DNA of 64,000 nucleotides. Origin: Devosia geojensis (GTDB lineage: Bacteria; Pseudomonadota; Alphaproteobacteria; Rhizobiales; Devosiaceae). The position numbers and the translations under genes are program-made. The DNA lies in contig NZ_JZEX01000119.1 of assembly GCF_000969415.1 (NCBI RefSeq), positions 1 through 64,000 on the forward strand, in the 5' to 3' direction. A model generated the notes under the pieces. The model searched no databases. It saw only the letters and a list, made by a program, of their open reading frames with translations, and was not told the DNA's origin. Below, in pieces: positions 63,873 through 64,000 of this stretch (position 1 is its first letter; each line of letters begins with the position of its first letter).

Positions 63873-64000
63873 TCAGGGGTGACCGCTCGTCCTCAGGTCG
63901 AGATCTCTGCCGATGCCCGGCACCTGCTCTGTCAGCCATGCTCTGAATTTCTGCAGCGGCGGACGGGTATAGCGGTTGCGCGAGTAGGCGATGTGGAAGT
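63873..64000 (-). CDS. LysR family regulator, 3' end only
   Basis: The last 128 bp of the window encode, on the minus strand, FHIAYSRNRYTRPPLQKFRA then WLTEQVPGIGRDLDLRTSGH and a TGA at 63873-63875. This matches the end of a GcvA-like LysR effector domain (Y-x-x-x-R ... P-x-L-x-x-F-R-x-W-L). The gene continues past the window edge, so function and start are unknown. Confidence 0.7.
   Translation of the reverse strand, partial: FHIAYSRNRYTRPPLQKFRAWLTEQVPGIGRDLDLRTSGHP

Overview
The window looks like a chromosomal segment of a GC-rich alphaproteobacterium of the order Hyphomicrobiales (a Devosia/Pelagibacterium/Rhizobium-like organism). The evidence is the gene order merR-ihfA-fabH-plsX-DUF177-CBP3-like chaperone-bamE and nusB-ribH-ribE-ribD-nrdR-glyA, a BA14K-family protein, and dense families of GC-rich palindromic intergenic repeats. 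Genus-level placement is inference.

Left part (1-26 kb), mostly core genome. A CUT2-type ABC sugar importer with a TIM-barrel isomerase-like gene lies at 52-4067. Its promoter region carries a perfect GGAA-N6-TTCC box, the motif of inositol (IolR) regulons, so myo-inositol or a related cyclitol is the favoured substrate. The ATPase gene of this importer is frameshifted at an 11-A run. Next come purU, a divergent MarR/MFS efflux pair, lipid synthesis genes (fabH, plsX), bamE, an exported 602-residue protein of unknown function, a second MFS carrier, the riboflavin/nusB/nrdR/glyA block, a BA14K protein, a SixA-like phosphatase, an L,D-transpeptidase, and tRNA-Pro and tRNA-Gln. Most gaps hold palindromic repeats.

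Right part (26-64 kb), a catabolic region with three complete CUT1 sugar ABC importers. Cluster A (26.0-38.5 kb) couples an importer to two Gfo/Idh/MocA dehydrogenases, a COG4091 SAF-domain dehydrogenase, an Asp/Glu-racemase-fold protein with only one of the usual two cysteines, a DUF1537 (OtnK-like) kinase and an OtnC-like class II aldolase. This looks like an acid-sugar (tetronate) pathway ending in dihydroxyacetone phosphate. It is followed by a GntR gene with an internal deletion and a decayed TctC gene.

Cluster B (39.5-48.1 kb, GntR) and cluster C (54.2-63.8 kb, TetR) each contain SBP, two permeases, ATPase, one Gfo/Idh oxidoreductase, a cupin, a Tm-1-like (UPF0261) protein and a 'phosphoenolpyruvate hydrolase family' TIM-barrel protein. 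The last two are the two halves of the plant Tm-1 protein, here encoded by adjacent genes whose order is reversed between the clusters. This repeated gene set is the best candidate for an undescribed catabolic system.

Between B and C lies an acetoacetate/thiolase module (thiolase, acetoacetyl-CoA synthetase, SCP-x-like thiolase with DUF35 partner, MFS carrier). A 16-bp palindrome (TACCGACCGATCGGTA type) occurs before the SBP operon, the MaoC gene, tetR and the ATPase of cluster C. A close variant lies in the thiolase/AacS divergent promoter. One TetR regulator may therefore control both importer and acyl-CoA genes. The window ends in the 3' end of a LysR gene.
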